Positions 47,001-59,597 of a stretch of DNA of 64,000 nucleotides are shown piece by piece (positions within the stretch are counted from its first letter, which is position 1; each line of letters opens with the position of its first letter). The translations under genes were made by a program, and so were the position numbers. Source of the stretch: Hyparrhenia diplandra (taxonomy: Eukaryota; Streptophyta; Magnoliopsida; Poales; Poaceae); the NCBI GenBank assembly GCA_015847255.1, contig JADLZK010005495.1, positions 124,001-188,000 of the forward strand, written 5' to 3'. Under the pieces are notes generated by a model. The model made no database searches. It saw nothing but the letters and a program-made list of their open reading frames with translations, and was not told the DNA's origin.

Positions 47001-50000
47001 CAGGGCAGCGGCATCGATGAAACTGCACAGGCGCGTGCACAGGCGCGTGCTTGATGGGTAGCTAGGCTGCCAGGCTAGTTGAAGCTAGATGCTACAGCAG
47101 TGGTTGTCGTGTTGGAAAAGATTTGGCCGTTTCTTTAGATTGAGTCATCGGTCGTGCGCTGCGTCGTGAGCTTGTTTCGCGTCATGGCTTTATCCACTGG
47201 AAAAGATGGTACTGATTTGGTCCGCTTGGGCGGATGCTGAGGTCGGTTTGTGGCCTGTCCGGTTTTTTATAGTATTTCCGCGCGCGCTAAATTTAGAAAT
47301 AATTTGTGTTTTGTGTTAGCTACCAGTGAATAGCCGCAATATACAGTTATTAAAATACAAAGTATTAAAGTTGAGTGGATCAGCTCAATTTTTTAGTTCA
47401 AATATTATGGGGATATTGCTACGAAAGTACCTTTTTTTCGGCGCGCCGAGTGGGAGAAAATGGGGGATGCTTATCCATTGCAATGCTTTGGGTGCGGGTG
47501 CACTGCCACTGCATTATTAGGGCTGGATGCATGGCAGTGGATTTGGGTGCACTGCCACTGCATTTATTTGGGCTGGATGCATGGCAGTGGATGCATGCAT
47601 CGAGGGAAGCATGGTTTGCTTGCAGGTGATGCACTGGCCGATCGAAGCAATCGTCTTGCGTGCAGGCACGGTCGTCCATGAGATCTGTAGAACAGTATGT
47701 GAACTCTGCAGGTGTTGCATGCGTCGTTTGATTGGCTCGTCCGTTGCATGGAAAAGCCAGGCATGCTGCTGGTCCCGTCCCATTGAAGCCTCATATCTTT
47801 TGGCAAAATAGGTTGTGAAAACAAATTCCTTTTATGTAAACGTGTGAAAAAGTTGGAAAAAATTTGACTAAATTTGTTTAAAAATATACGATGATATGTT
47901 AGATATGTTAGTCAAACTCGAGCTCATTTGTGACACATAAGAATTAGAATTTTTAAGTCAGGACGGTGCCAATTAGAGTTAATGTAAATATACTATTGTT
48001 ATGTGTCACTAGCGTGAGCTAGGTTGCCGAAGTTTTTACTAGGAAGATAAGACGTCCTTATGCATGGCTCGACGGAGATTTTTAATCAGTTCTGTTGTTT
48101 AGATTATTTTTATTGGCCGTAGCCTGGTTGGAATAATACTCGAGAGGTATGTTAATTTACTAGAAATATTCTTTTGCACTGACCAGACCTAGCTTTGGCA
48201 AGGGAAACTTTCTTTGAGTTTAGTACGGACGTATAAATGATTATTTGAATTCTGAAACACATGGCGTGTAGAAGATAACTCCAGAGGTCTGTCACACGCA
48301 TTTGTTTTCACCGTACTACTCACGAGCTCCTTCCGTCATTGTGGACTATATGTGCATCTTGCTGACAGGTACACTGGCGACAGTGCACTGTTACCTCATT
48401 GGGAACCGACGATAGCCCGCTCACGCACACAAGCCGGCAAGCACTGCTGCTTGCAGCAGATTGTTTGGCTATCGGCTCACGTCGTGGATGGTTATTGGTA
48501 GATGAAGTCGGTCTTCTGGCGCATGCCGCGCACGCCGTTGGAGCCGGCCGTTCGGCGACGGTTGAAACCGTGTTCGTTTTGAGATAAGGACCGGCAATGT
48601 TATATTGGGTTGTGTCTTTTTTTTTTTTCCAAGGCAACTGCTAGCTACTTATTAGATGATAAAAATATCATGCTTTCCAAATCTGTTTCCTATTTTTTTA
48701 ATGTTATTGCTAGGTGCGTTGTGATCAAATTAATTCCATGCACAGGAGTGTGGTGTCAAAATAAGTGTTATTAGTTCTTCTCTATTTCTTCCTTACATTA
48801 TTTTCAATATTTTTTAGTAAATATAGGTCTTGGGGTTTCGGTCTTAACATAGAGTTTAGGGTGTAGGGCTTAATATAGAGTTTAGGGTTCAGTGTTTAAT
48901 TATTATATTGGTCATGCATTCTTGTTCAAACCTGTTTTTTTTTAAATACACCTAAAGCATCCTATTTTTTGTTCATTTGTAGATTCTTGCCGGTGGATGG
49001 TGCCTGCCAGGTCTGTTGGATGTTCTTATCGGGAGGTCGTTTAATGCACCCAGAGTAGGGTACGTGTGTGGTCCTATTTAGTTTGGTTTTCAAAATTTGT
49101 CATGGGCGACCTGTGCTATTATCTGAAGCTTGGTATTGTAATCTTTTTTTAGTTTGATCATTGTGTAATTGAATGATGCGACTTTTAATATTAAGTGTGT
49201 TATTTGAATTGCTTTTCCATTTGAAGCACGGAACAGGTTTGTTGAGGGGCTAGGCGGCTTGGCCGGATTTTGAAACCCGGCCTAGCCGGGTTTGTTCAAT
49301 CGCGCCAACCGTAGCTGAATTGGGTTCTTTTAACCCTACGACATGCGCCGCTTGATTATAATGCACGTACTTTTATAGTAATTTATGTCATGCGTATCTT
49401 ATCATATGGCTAGTTAGAGTTTCCGTGGCTAGATGATTTTTGTCGACATGCCGTGTAGTTTTTGTGCGGTCAAGCCCGCCCATCGAGTATAAGGTTATCT
49501 TGGTGTATAGTACGTTGTGTATATCTAAAGAAATTTAGATGTTGCAGTAGCTTTGGGAAAGGGGCGTCCTGCAGAATGGCTGGCTCCGGCATGCACTGCA
49601 GGGGCCGTGCTCCACGATCGATAAGGTTAGGGGACGCTGCACCCTTGCTGCCACTGGTTTGTCACAGTTCAGTCATTGAAATGGAATAACCTGCCAGCTT
49701 GCTTTTAGTTCAGTTTGTCCCGACGCTAGTGATCATTTTAGCTGTGTCGTTAGTGGTCCTTTTTAGCTGTGTCACTGAGAGCACACCGGCAGCATCTCTA
49801 TGAGAAGAGGGCTCTCCAGCCGTCAGGTCATCTCACACAGACAACTGCATTGCACCCCGGACTGAAGTAGCTGCTGCTGGTATTAGTCCCTCTCAGATGT
49901 CATTTGCCTTCGTTCATTTAGAAAAATAAATTTGCTTATATATGTCCCTCCAAAGTGTTATGTACATCTGAGGAAGGATTCTTGATTATATTTTATTGAA

Positions 50001-51240
50001 TTTGTTTATTGTTTTTCGCGAGTTTTGTTGACTAGTTCGGGCCGTTGCAGAATTTCATTGTATTATGAGCAAGAATGCAGTTCTGCTGGGTAATCATATG
50101 CGACATGTTGTGCAACGTCAGGGGAAAAACCACGGGATTTGGTGCATGTCCGCGCGCGTAAAATAGTCAGTCCTTTTGACGTCCTAATTACCACGATTTA
50201 TCAAACTAAAACCGGCTAGGCCGTGTTTCAGAAACCGGCCAAGCCGAGTAACACTGTTGAACATGGTCGGCGCTTAAAAAAAAAAAAAGAACAGCAAATC
50301 CAGAAACAAGTTAATACTAAAAGGTCACATTATGCAATTACTCTGAGACTAGACGAAAAAAAAGTACAAAACCATACTTCCAATAATCGTACAAGCTACA
50401 AATACGATCTTTTCTGTTGTAGTAGTACGATTCCTGTCATTGCACGTCGTTTAATACAACTTTTTAGGTTGATGACAGGAGCCCCGTTGTCCTTAGGTGC
50501 TCGTAGGACACTGCAATTTAATTAACATAAACTTTAGGCGGACCGGGGATCTGTACTAATAGCAGCCTTTCGATGCTGTGTCGTCGCGCGCTGCGGGCTT
50601 TACAAAAGTGGCTGACACTTTCATCTCGGGGTTAGAGTATCACTGAGCCTTAATAAAGACCAGGCTTGGGTCTCTCAGCGACCGGTGCTATCTTTCGCTA
50701 TATCCACAGCTAGCTTGCTCTAGGTAGCTTCACTTCATTCCATCGCCAAACACGCATCTGCCCCCTCCTTGCTCGTCGGCGCCTGGTACGTTTCATGTTC
50801 TTTAACTTAATAATACTTAGATCTTGGTTCGGTATATTAGATAGTGTTGGTTTTGAGTTCGTTAACAGCCTACTTTACAGTATCTTACTTGTTAGGGTAG
50901 ATCTTGTTTGATTGAGCTTGAGATATAGACCGGTTGCCTAGTTATTCATCTGAAAAAAATCGCTCGGGTATTCGATATTGGCAGCCGACACGAGGTAACA
51001 AGGGAATGATGAAGTAGTTCTGGTTGTTACAAGTGATGACTATTGGCTTTTTTTTTTGTTTCTATAATCGCCTAACACATATACTTTTTTTATTTTGTGA
51101 TTTTTTTCAATGTATTTAAATATTGATTATAAAACTCAATCCTTCCGGGTTTTTTAACATTTCTTTAGGCCTTGTATATTTTCCCTATTGTATTTTTTTG
51201 GACTTAGAATGATCACTTTTATTCTACGTTTGCGAATTTT
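47001..51240. other. Intergenic region with small repeats
   Basis: 47498-47591 has two copies of a CACTGCCACTGCATT...GGATGCATGGCAGTGG unit that can fold on itself. 49244-49300 and 50208-50250 carry CCGGCCTAGCCGG-type words. 50640-50790 looks like a transcribed leader for the gene that follows, ending in a donor-like CCTG/GTACGT. No coding gene was recognised between 47001 and 50600. Confidence 0.45.
49244..49300. repeat. GGCTAGGC / CCGGCCTAGCCGG motif cluster
   Basis: GGGGCTAGGCGGCTTGGCCGG, then CCCGGCCTAGCCGGG, which folds as CCCGGC-CTA-GCCGGG. The same words recur at 50208-50250 and 59598-59665 on either side of the duplicated gene pair. Confidence 0.6.
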
Positions 51241-51790
51241 TTAAATTATGGCAGGTGTTATGGGCCGGTGTGTTTTTCTATGGCCTCTGAATCTCATGGG
51301 CGCTTTCTTTGCCGATGTCCATGGCCACGAGCCCATCAGGAACCGTTTTCACTTGATGCACTACAAAGTGCAGGGCCAGGCCAGCAATAGTTTTTGGCGT
51401 CAATGATTATGGATTGCCGGTCTTGACTTGTCCCTGGGGGGCGCATCAGGATCGCTGTTATTGGTCGCCGTCTCCCTGGGGACGTCGAGGCCGAGAGGTC
51501 ATGCATGCTTGCCATGATTGGTGTGGTGCAGCGTAGGTATCAGTTGTTTCCTGCTGATTTTAACTTTATAGCCATTTCAGAGAAGAGAGCCTTGTTTATT
51601 GCTATGAGGGATGAATTGTTGAAAGCACGGCATGACTATGTTGAGCTGGCGTTAGACTTGAATGTCTTTCACGCTGAGTTAGTTCAGATCTGCCACAAAC
51701 TATCTGTCTGGATTGGCGACAAGCATCGTTTTTGTGTGTTGTGAGGATGTATGGGGTGTGGCGGAATTACATGGAATCATGAGGAAGCAT

Positions 51791-54211
51791 CACTACAAGA
51801 GTTTAGGCCTTCTATGACAAACTAATTGTGACAATTACAGCAATTTTCTTGTCACTGTACCCCCTTCTGTGACTATATAGCAGTTGTCACAGAAGGTGGG
51901 TCATTAAACCCCTTCTGTGACTAAATGACCCAGTTGTCACTAATCTTAATGACTATTGCGTAGTTTGTCACCAAGTTATGACTATAGCATTTGTCACTAT
52001 ATTTTTCATAATACACTAGATGGCATGATGACATGTGTATCTATGCTGACATGGCACGTGACGTGGCGTATGACATGGCATAGTTGGTATGACAAAAAAA
52101 TTGCCATACAATGAATTTGGCACGATTGGCCCATAGCCCATTATTAGCAACCTTTTTATTTTATTTTTTTTTTCATTTAGGCCCAATAGGCCTAGTAGTA
52201 TTTCAACGTAGGCTACAAAGCCCATATAAAAGAATCATCATAAATAATAAAAGCACAAATAATTTATATAATAAAACAATAATTGGACATCAAACTGATT
52301 ATTGTCTCCAAGATTAGTGGTTCATACAATATTTATTAGTACAAGACATCCATTACCATACAATGGCAGCAACTATACATCCAAATAGATGGTGGAACTA
52401 CAATGTTCTACTGGTCCATCATCATCAATAGCCTTGAGAAGCAGCAGCCCCCATAAATGGCAAACTTGAGTGAAGACCATGACCACCATATCACCAACAG
52501 CAACATTCACATAGCAAAGACGATCAGCACCAGCCCAGCTCTACTTTTATGTTATCCAGCAGTACAAGGGAATCCTTGTCATCGCTCATTACCAATTTTC
52601 ATGCTCTACAAAGGGAATCCTTGTCATCGCTCTTGACAATTCCTGAAGCAGCATGCCTATGCTGAAATCTGCCTCAAGCCAATGCCTACAGTATCCACAC
52701 AGCCAAAAAAACTTAATTAGGCACAAGATTGATTTCAAAGCTGAAGCAAAGATTGATATAGACAAGTTGTATAAGTACCAAAATGCACATCATAGCTCCA
52801 TGTTGGTATATGCTAGATATCCCTATTTAGCCCACATGTCATTCTTGAAGCAATGCCTGCACTATCAGAGTGTGAATGAATAGGCTTCACGTCCATGCCT
52901 AAATGGTTGTTCTATACAGAAATCATTGGAAAGCAGTGAATCAATAGCTAAATAAGGAAGTGCAAATTTATTCAGACTTAACAATTTCTATGTAGTCAAA
53001 TTTAACCTCATTCCACTACCTATCACATCCAGGCACAGCTATCATTCTCTGTACCAAAACCATATTACAGAACCTAAGTTTGATAAAATTAAATTTGATT
53101 AGCTGCAGTTTATGAACCTAAGGGTGAGGCTCCAGCGGAGTGATGGGAAACAGCGGCGGAATCAGGCGTCCGGTTGCGAGATATGGAAAGGGCGGCGGCG
53201 GCGAGTCGCGATGGGAAAGGGTTACGGTGTTTGGGCCTGGGGTGCGTCGGGCTCCTCCTAATGTGCCGCCAGCGATGTCAACTTACAAGTCAATTCGTAT
53301 CTGTGTTTATGAGCCAACAGTCTAGTAGCTCAGTGGTTCATCTAGCTCTTGTAAAGTTCGAGGGTGTGGGTTCGATCCCTGTTTCTTGCAACGATCGCCA
53401 CATTTTTGTTCTTTTTTTTGTTTAAATTGTGACTTACTGTACATGTGAGCGCCACTAGTCCAACTAAGACATACTATTGCTCACTAGTTCTTTTCTGCAT
53501 GGCGTTGCTTTTTCAGTAAACTGATGTTAAAAATATTTGAACTTTAAGCCCAGCAATCAACATGCCTGTAGTTGAGGTGGTGTTGCGCTGTCGTTGCCCT
53601 TCGGTATGGTACGAGTTTGATCTCCCATTTTGACATCTTTTTACGTTTTATGTTTTTGTTACTTTTTAGGAACACCAGAGACTACAGGCCGCCCATCAGA
53701 AATGACCCTTATGAGAGAGGGAGTTTAGCTTCTATTTTTTTAAAAAAATTATTTCACATGCCAAAAGAAGTTATTGGAAGCACAACTCTAAATCTTTTTT
53801 TCAAGCCAAACAAGTTTTAAAAAGCCTCTTGAACATTTTGCTAATTGAAAGGTTAACACTAAATTTTGAAAATAGAGTTTTGAACTTGCTTACAAAAATT
53901 AAATACTTCCACAAATTTATATGTGTAGTGGGTCCCGCCAATCCAAGTTCAACATGGTTGCATCTATGTGGCCGTGACAAGGTGTTCTTTTTATGCATGA
54001 CAAGCGTTTGTGACTAAAATGTGTTTTTGTGTCATGACTTATTGTCACAAAGGGAGGGAAGGGTACATGGTGATAGTTATTTATGACAAAAACACATTTT
54101 AGTCACAAACGCTTGTCATGCATTGAACAATTGTCACAAACGCATCATTTTATGACTAAAAAGTGCTTTGTCATATGGACTTTGTCATAGAAGGACAAAT
54201 TTCTTGTAGTG
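51791..54211. mobile_element. CACTA (En/Spm) non-autonomous element, 2.4 kb
   Basis: Starts CACTACAAGAGTTTAGGCC and ends GGACAAATTTCTTGTAGTG, inverted CACTACAAGA ends followed on both sides by TTCTATGACAAA. Many TTGTCAC-type subterminal words occur. A 38 bp perfect inverted repeat lies near the right end (53993-54030 / 54086-54123). No transposase. The expected 3 bp duplication is not clean (CAT / ATG). Confidence 0.88.
53326..53379 (+). other. tRNA-like Pol III box pair inside the CACTA element
   Basis: TAGCTCAGTGG (53326-53336) is an A-box match and GGTTCGATCCC (53369-53379) a B-box match. The arms of a real tRNA do not pair around them, so this is a tRNA-derived fragment or SINE piece, not a tRNA gene. 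Confidence 0.55.
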
Positions 54212-55008
54212 ATGCATGCAGATATTTTGGACAATTGTATGCGTCATTTGGACCGCAAAGTTGATTTGATTGCCCTATCCAATGCCTTGCCCGAGGGTGA
54301 AGCATGTTTTGAGGATACTGTTCCGATGCCAATGGTAAAAACAATATGCTTTTGCATTCTAATCATAAGGTGTCACATTGGTTTGTAATTGCTCCTTCGA
54401 AACTAACTGTTTAATTCTCAATCTTATTGTAGGCAATATCTTGGGAGCAATCATATTGCACATTGTATCACATCTACAAGTAGTGCATTAAGAAGGTAGA
54501 TGGTGTGTTTTCTGCTCTCAATGTAGTGTCAGTGGGCGAGGGTCAGTTCAAAGCTCATGTTGAAGTACCAGTCGAGCCATATGTATTTTACGGTGAGGTG
54601 GCATCCACTGAGGATGGAGCAGCCGCTAAGTTGTTATTTTCCGTCATAAAGTACGTCAACGAAGAACTTGGGTTTTCTATCATGGATTTTCATTATGATG
54701 TTAGGGAGTATCAGGAAGCATTTATCGGAAAGTTTGATCATAACATGCATATGTTGGTGAAGTGTGTCTCTAAGTTGAACGCTTTATGCGCCGATACAGT
54801 TGCTGCAATTGAGGAGAACTTTGCTGAAATGGTTGCCAAGGTTGATATAAATGATTTTACTAGTATTGTGATAAAAGATGCTTATGATGCGTTAGTTAAG
54901 TTTAATGAGACCAAGCTGGTTGTTGAGGCGAAATGGGAGCGTTCCCATGGTTGGAATGTCTCTCGTGATAGCTTGGAGGCGCAGGTATCTGTCGATGCCG
55001 GAATCTAG

Positions 55009-56888
55009 ATGCTTCCCTCGCTGGTTATTTGAAGGTTTGTTAAAAATGAAATTGCCTACCCATTAGTGGTTACCAGCTGTTTGGAAGTGTTTTTTTATTT
55101 CTTGTAGCTAACGCATTTGCATTTGTCATTTTCTTTTTGAAAATCCAGATGTTGGCATTGTCTCGTGGATCAATGCAAGGCGTTATGTCAGTTTTTGTAT
55201 GGTCCAGTATTCACTTCTGGAGGAGCCTCGCCAGTCCTTAGCTATGTTAGCTAATCTTATCAGTCTGTCACGATACAGGCATATGCAATAGTTGCTACGT
55301 GCCCTACATTGTGTTGTATTTGTGAATGTATCTCTGTATGACGGTCTCAAGCTATGTGATTTGTAATCATTGTCAGCTTCAGATTTGTGTGGAAACAATC
55401 AGTGTATTTGACTGTGTCTTTGAATTTCATGGTTAGTTTCGTTGCTGGTTCAACCGTGTGGATTTTTAACTGGTTTTTTTTTTTCGTCTAGGCTGCAAAA
55501 ATACCAAACAAAACCCATAAGCAAATTAAGAAAAATATTAAAAACTAACTATCAATGGACCAGCACGAAAGCGGCTTACCGTCGGCATCGGGACCTAGAT
55601 ACGCAGTTGCCTTGTTGGTTTCCCAAGGAACTAAATAAGCATGTACGCACGGGTTTATCCTATTGATTCCTGTTGCAACACCTTTCCACGCACATATGTC
55701 AGTGCAAACTGCCTTTGATACTAGCCATTGGCCCTGTATGAGTTGCATGCACAGTGGTCTCTTATTTTGATGCACGAATCATGTGTTGCAGCAGTAATGG
55801 CAGCAGGCCAATGTTGCACGCGCGCGCAGCTTTATTCGTGCTTATCAAGATGATGGAAAATGACAAAAAATTGATACAGCCAGGACAAGCAGGAGGCATA
55901 TCAAGACGGCCTACTTTCTCTGCACTACACGTGGTTTGGTTACATTGTTCAGGCAAAAATATAATAGCCGGTCACACAATTATTTCGAAATGATATAATT
56001 TTTTTACCACTTATTTTAAGAAGGAACGGTGGCGTTTTTTCTTCTTATTTGGTCAATTTTGGCAGCATTCGTAGTGCATTAATGAATCACACCCACCCGA
56101 TGCAGAGTCTTTGGTCCTTTCAATTCGTCGTGTACCTTGGTTGGCCGACAAGCGCACCCTGAGATGTGGCAAGGACCTGTCCTTGACCCTACTTTTTGTA
56201 GATATAGGGTGGGATCCCTCCTTGTCGGAGACGGCTTGTTCTATTTATCCCTCCTCCCCTTCTCAAATAGAGCACAAGTTGTGTAGTCGCTTCTTGCAAG
56301 AACTACTCCCAGAGCTGTGAATCCAGACCCGCGGACTCCGCCCCGCCCCTGTGCACGGTAAGTTAGTGGTTATCAATCGGTCCTGCACTGGATGCGTCTC
56401 TTCTGACTCTTTTGCCATTTTTTTTGCGGTATAGCTTGTTTGATTGATATAGTTCCTATCATGTAGATCTTAGATATACTTATAATAGCGTATTTTGATA
56501 TTATTTGATTGATGTGTTCGTTGATAACTATCCGGTGTGTAAGTAGCTAGAACTCGAGCCCCCCGTCCCTCCTTCGGGCATGTCAGATATTTTGCTAGTC
56601 CAAAGTGTAAGTCATTTAATAAATACGGTTGAGTAACTTAGCCTCATACTTTCGATATGTAGACATGTTTGTTTGGTTTGCTTTTAGCGTTTGTTCCGTT
56701 TGTTCGCACTATAAGCTTACATATCAGTTTCCATATATTACTGACTATGGTTCGCCCTACAATTACATTTTATAGCATGGTAGATCTGGTTTTCGCGTGG
56801 GGTCATTGTTGGTTAATAAATTAGTTTATTTAGTTAGTTGTGGAAATTTATTAAGATACGTGCTTGACATGGCTTGTATTCTACCTAG
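55009..56888. other. Region between the two gene copies
   Basis: 55009-56100 shows 3'-flank sequence and no gene. 56150-56355 resembles the leader of copy B, ending with donor CACG/GTAAGT (about 56359). An intron would then run to the acceptor CTACCTAG at 56888, directly before the ATG. Confidence 0.4.
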
Positions 56889-59272
56889 ATGGGGACGCCT
56901 GTTTTCGTTTGGCCCTTCCACGAGCTCGGTGGTGTTTATGCCGACCTGCATGGTACCAGAAGGCTTACCCCGGGGTTCCAGATGTATTACCACACCTCTA
57001 AGCGTGGTGATGAAACCATGCACAGGGTTAGGATCCCATTTGATTTCCGGTCCAACCTGGCTCCGACTATATATGTCCAACGGGCCGTGCCGTGCCGGCC
57101 CGGCCTGATGTCGTGCCGTGCCAGCCCGGCCTGATGTCGTGCCGCCATGGGCTGCCGTGCCTGACGGGCCGTGCTTCTATGGGCTTCGTGCTGGCCTCCG
57201 CCCAAAGGCACGGTCCGGCCATCGGGCCGTGCCTACAGCACGACGGCCGGCCGCCGTGCCACCGTGCCGCACCAGGTCCCAGACTCCCGGGCGGCGGCGC
57301 TGCTCGGCGTCATGGAGGTCCTAGGTGCACCGCGACATCATTGAGGCCCTGCACGCTCACGCACCGCTTCGGCGTCATGGAGGTGGCGCGCGCAGCCCGG
57401 CAACTTGGCGGCCCGCGCCCGCTCGATTTGCAGCGCGCGCAAAGCAGCACAGGCCGCAGCCACAGGTCGGGGAGCCGTGGGTCGCGATCGCCGCCATCTC
57501 GCCGGTGTGGGAGGACGAGTGTTGCGCCGCCGTGGGAGAGGGATCTGCCAGCCAAGTGCCGGCTGCGCCGCCGCGGGAGAGAGCTGGCAGAGGGCCGAGC
57601 CTACGCGAGGGGAGAGCCGAAGGAACTGTGGGAGGCAGGGAGCTTCGGGCGGCACAGCAATTGGATAGTGAGGAGAAGGGAAAAAAAATTAGGGTTTTGA
57701 GTGTGGAAACGTTGTATATATATGGCATGTGTTGGTGGGTTGGGCCAAATATGTACAAGGATGTTAATCTAACAGGCCAGCACCGGGCTGCTTCTTCGAC
57801 CGGGCCGTGCCCGTGCCGTGCCTCGTGCTGGGTGGCGCCGGGCACGGCCTGGTCCCTCGGGCCGTGCCGCCCGGCCCGGTGACCATCGGGCCGTGCCGTG
57901 CTCGGGCCGTGCCAAAACAGCGGGCCGTGGACCGGGCCACCGCCCACGGGCTGCATGGCCATATATAGCTCCGACCGGCCGTGTGACTGTTGATGAGACA
58001 GGTCGTGAATTCCAGGGCGCATTAGAGGCAGAAAGAGATGCAGCACTTGCTCTCGTCACTGCTGTCAGGAATAAGTATCACTTGTTCCCCGCTGACTACA
58101 ACTTTGTTGTCATAAGCATGAAGAGGGAACTATTCAATGGAATGAGGGATGCCCTTTTGGCGTTCAAGCTAAAGTACTTAGAGATGGAGAGAACAGTTAT
58201 GGACACTCAGACCTCCATGCTCCAACTGTGCTCTGACATTTCAAGTTGGATAGCCCGTGGACACCAGGGTGTACAACTAACTGAGTTGGTTCCATATCAT
58301 GCATTCACCGGTAGCATGGGGTTTTTCGCCTCTTATGTATTTGGTGAAGTCGCGCACGCGGCATACCTTGTGGTTATGCAGATGGTACGTGATGTTGAGC
58401 CAGAGGAGCTAACTCGGTTTGATGAGTCTGTGCCAAACGACACGGTGAGTCTTGTTGTTATATGAAACGAATTTTTAAGTTTCTTCTTAGTAGGTCCTCT
58501 CGGACAGATTTCAATGGCAAATCCTATTACATTTCGTAAGTTTAATTTTCAGCTATGTTCTGCACGTTAAGACAGAGCTAAGTTCATTTCCATTTTTTTT
58601 CAAACACAGGAAGTTGCCTGGGAGCATTCTTACTATACTATGCTCAGCGTATTCAACGAGGTTGTTAAGAAGTTCCCTTGTGCAGTTTCACCAATCAGGG
58701 TTGTGCAGATGGGTGGTGGCCAGTTCAAGGCTATTGTCGAATTGTCTGCCGCTCCATTTCGTTTCTTTGGTGAGCCTGATGGTAACAGGGATGCTGCAAT
58801 GGTAAAACTCTGCTATGTGGTGATAAAGTATGTTGAGGAAGAGCTTGGATGCAGCATTCTCGACCTGCACTTTGTTGTCCGTGACTTCATGGACAATTTT
58901 ATCAGGCGTTATGAACACAAGATGAACGCTATTAGGTAGTGTGCCCAGAAGCTGCAGGGCATTATGGACCAAATTGCTGGCATGTTTGAGAATTGTAACG
59001 CAGATCTCACGCGCAAGATGACTCCTCGCATTGCTGACGAGGAAGTTTTTCAGCACATCCATGGTTTCTCTGAACGTCTTGCTGGAGCGAGGGCGAGATT
59101 TGCTGCTGATATGGTTATCCTCTCGGGCCTCAAGGTTATTTTTTCTGTATTGCCGCTTTTTTTATCAGTTGTTAAATTCCCTCTTAGCTGCATACTCGCC
59201 TGGATTCATCGTTCTGTTAGTAATTCTGATGTGTATATCTGTTAGGTGGATGGCGACCAGCTGGTTGCATAA
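56889..59272 (+). pseudogene. Unrecognised multi-exon gene, copy B, interrupted by a ~900 bp insertion
   Basis: The ATG at 56889 follows an acceptor-like CCTAG. Exon 1 reads MGTPVFVWPFHELGGVYADL to SNLAPT, where 57068-57967 is inserted. Removing the insertion and one copy of its 8 bp duplication restores the frame exactly: SNLAPTGRVTVDETGREFQG, then NKYHLFPADYNF. Intron 58445-58609 (GTGAGT...ACACAG). The next exon has EVAWEHSYYTMLSVFN, GGGQFKAIVEL, FFGEPDGNRDAAMVKLCYVV. Intron 59135-59245 leads to a last exon ending DQLVA-stop at 59272. A TAG at 58937-58939 sits where copy A has Lys. Apart from the insertion and this stop the frame is open, so copy B died recently. Function unknown; the GQFKAIVEL...VVIKYVEEELG block may be dsRBD-like. 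Confidence 0.75.
57068..57967 (+). mobile_element. CGTGCC-rich insertion with 8 bp target duplication, hAT-like
   Basis: GCTCCGAC flanks it exactly (57060-57067 and 57968-57975). The ends are TATATATGTCCA and, from the right, TATATATGGCCA. The 8 bp duplication suits the hAT superfamily, although the ends are not the usual CAGGG/TAGGG type. The interior is rich in GGGCCGTGCC words, is non-coding in appearance, and shares its end sequence and size with 30706-31598. Confidence 0.8.
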
Positions 59273-59597
59273 GTTGGGGAGCACTGACGGAATCATGAAG
59301 CCGAGATCGTCTGCCACCCCGGCACTCTTATCAACTGTGTTATTGTAGTATTTGCTCTACGGGTATATGTCCCCGTTGAACTATGCTTGGTCGTCTATGT
59401 TGTTGTAGTCGTCTATGTAGTACTTTTAGCACTTATGTTGTATGGGCAGCTTGCAGTGTGTAATGTTTGAACTCGATGCTTGAATCCCGTGATCTATATT
59501 AATGTTCGAATTAAGTTTCTGTGCTTGAAAGAGTTTTTGTTGTGGAAGGAAAGTTGTTAGGCTAGCGCAAGACGTCCTAGTTGATTTCGCTTCCCGG

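Larger units (their letters stand above)
51260..55008 (+). pseudogene. Unrecognised multi-exon gene, copy A, interrupted by a CACTA element
   Basis: The ATG at 51260 (MGRCVFLWPLNLMGAFFADV) is homologous to copy B (56889). It continues until a frameshift near 51400. A TGA then falls where copy B has Asn; the frame resumes as RIAVIGRRLPGDVEAERS and RRYQLFPADFNF. A CACTA element (51791-54211) follows. The gene resumes with SNALPEGEACFEDTVP, an intron at 54335-54432, then AISWEQSYCTLYHIYK, a TAG at 54480, and GQFKAHVEVP...FYGE...AAAKLLFSVIKYVNEELG. That last block has a beta-beta-beta-alpha look faintly like a double-stranded-RNA-binding domain, which is a guess from pattern only. The product is not recognised. 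Decayed. Confidence 0.7.

Noticed and set aside
53321..53395. Possible tRNA gene
   Set aside because: Box matches only; no cloverleaf could be formed.
51788..54214. A 3 bp target duplication for the 2.4 kb CACTA element
   Set aside because: The flanks are CAT and ATG, which do not match, so it was not claimed although the ends are clear.
57092..58046. Several overlapping long frames on both strands in the 57068-57967 insertion
   Set aside because: They are products of GC-rich repeat sequence, end at or run through the insertion boundaries, and share no domain.
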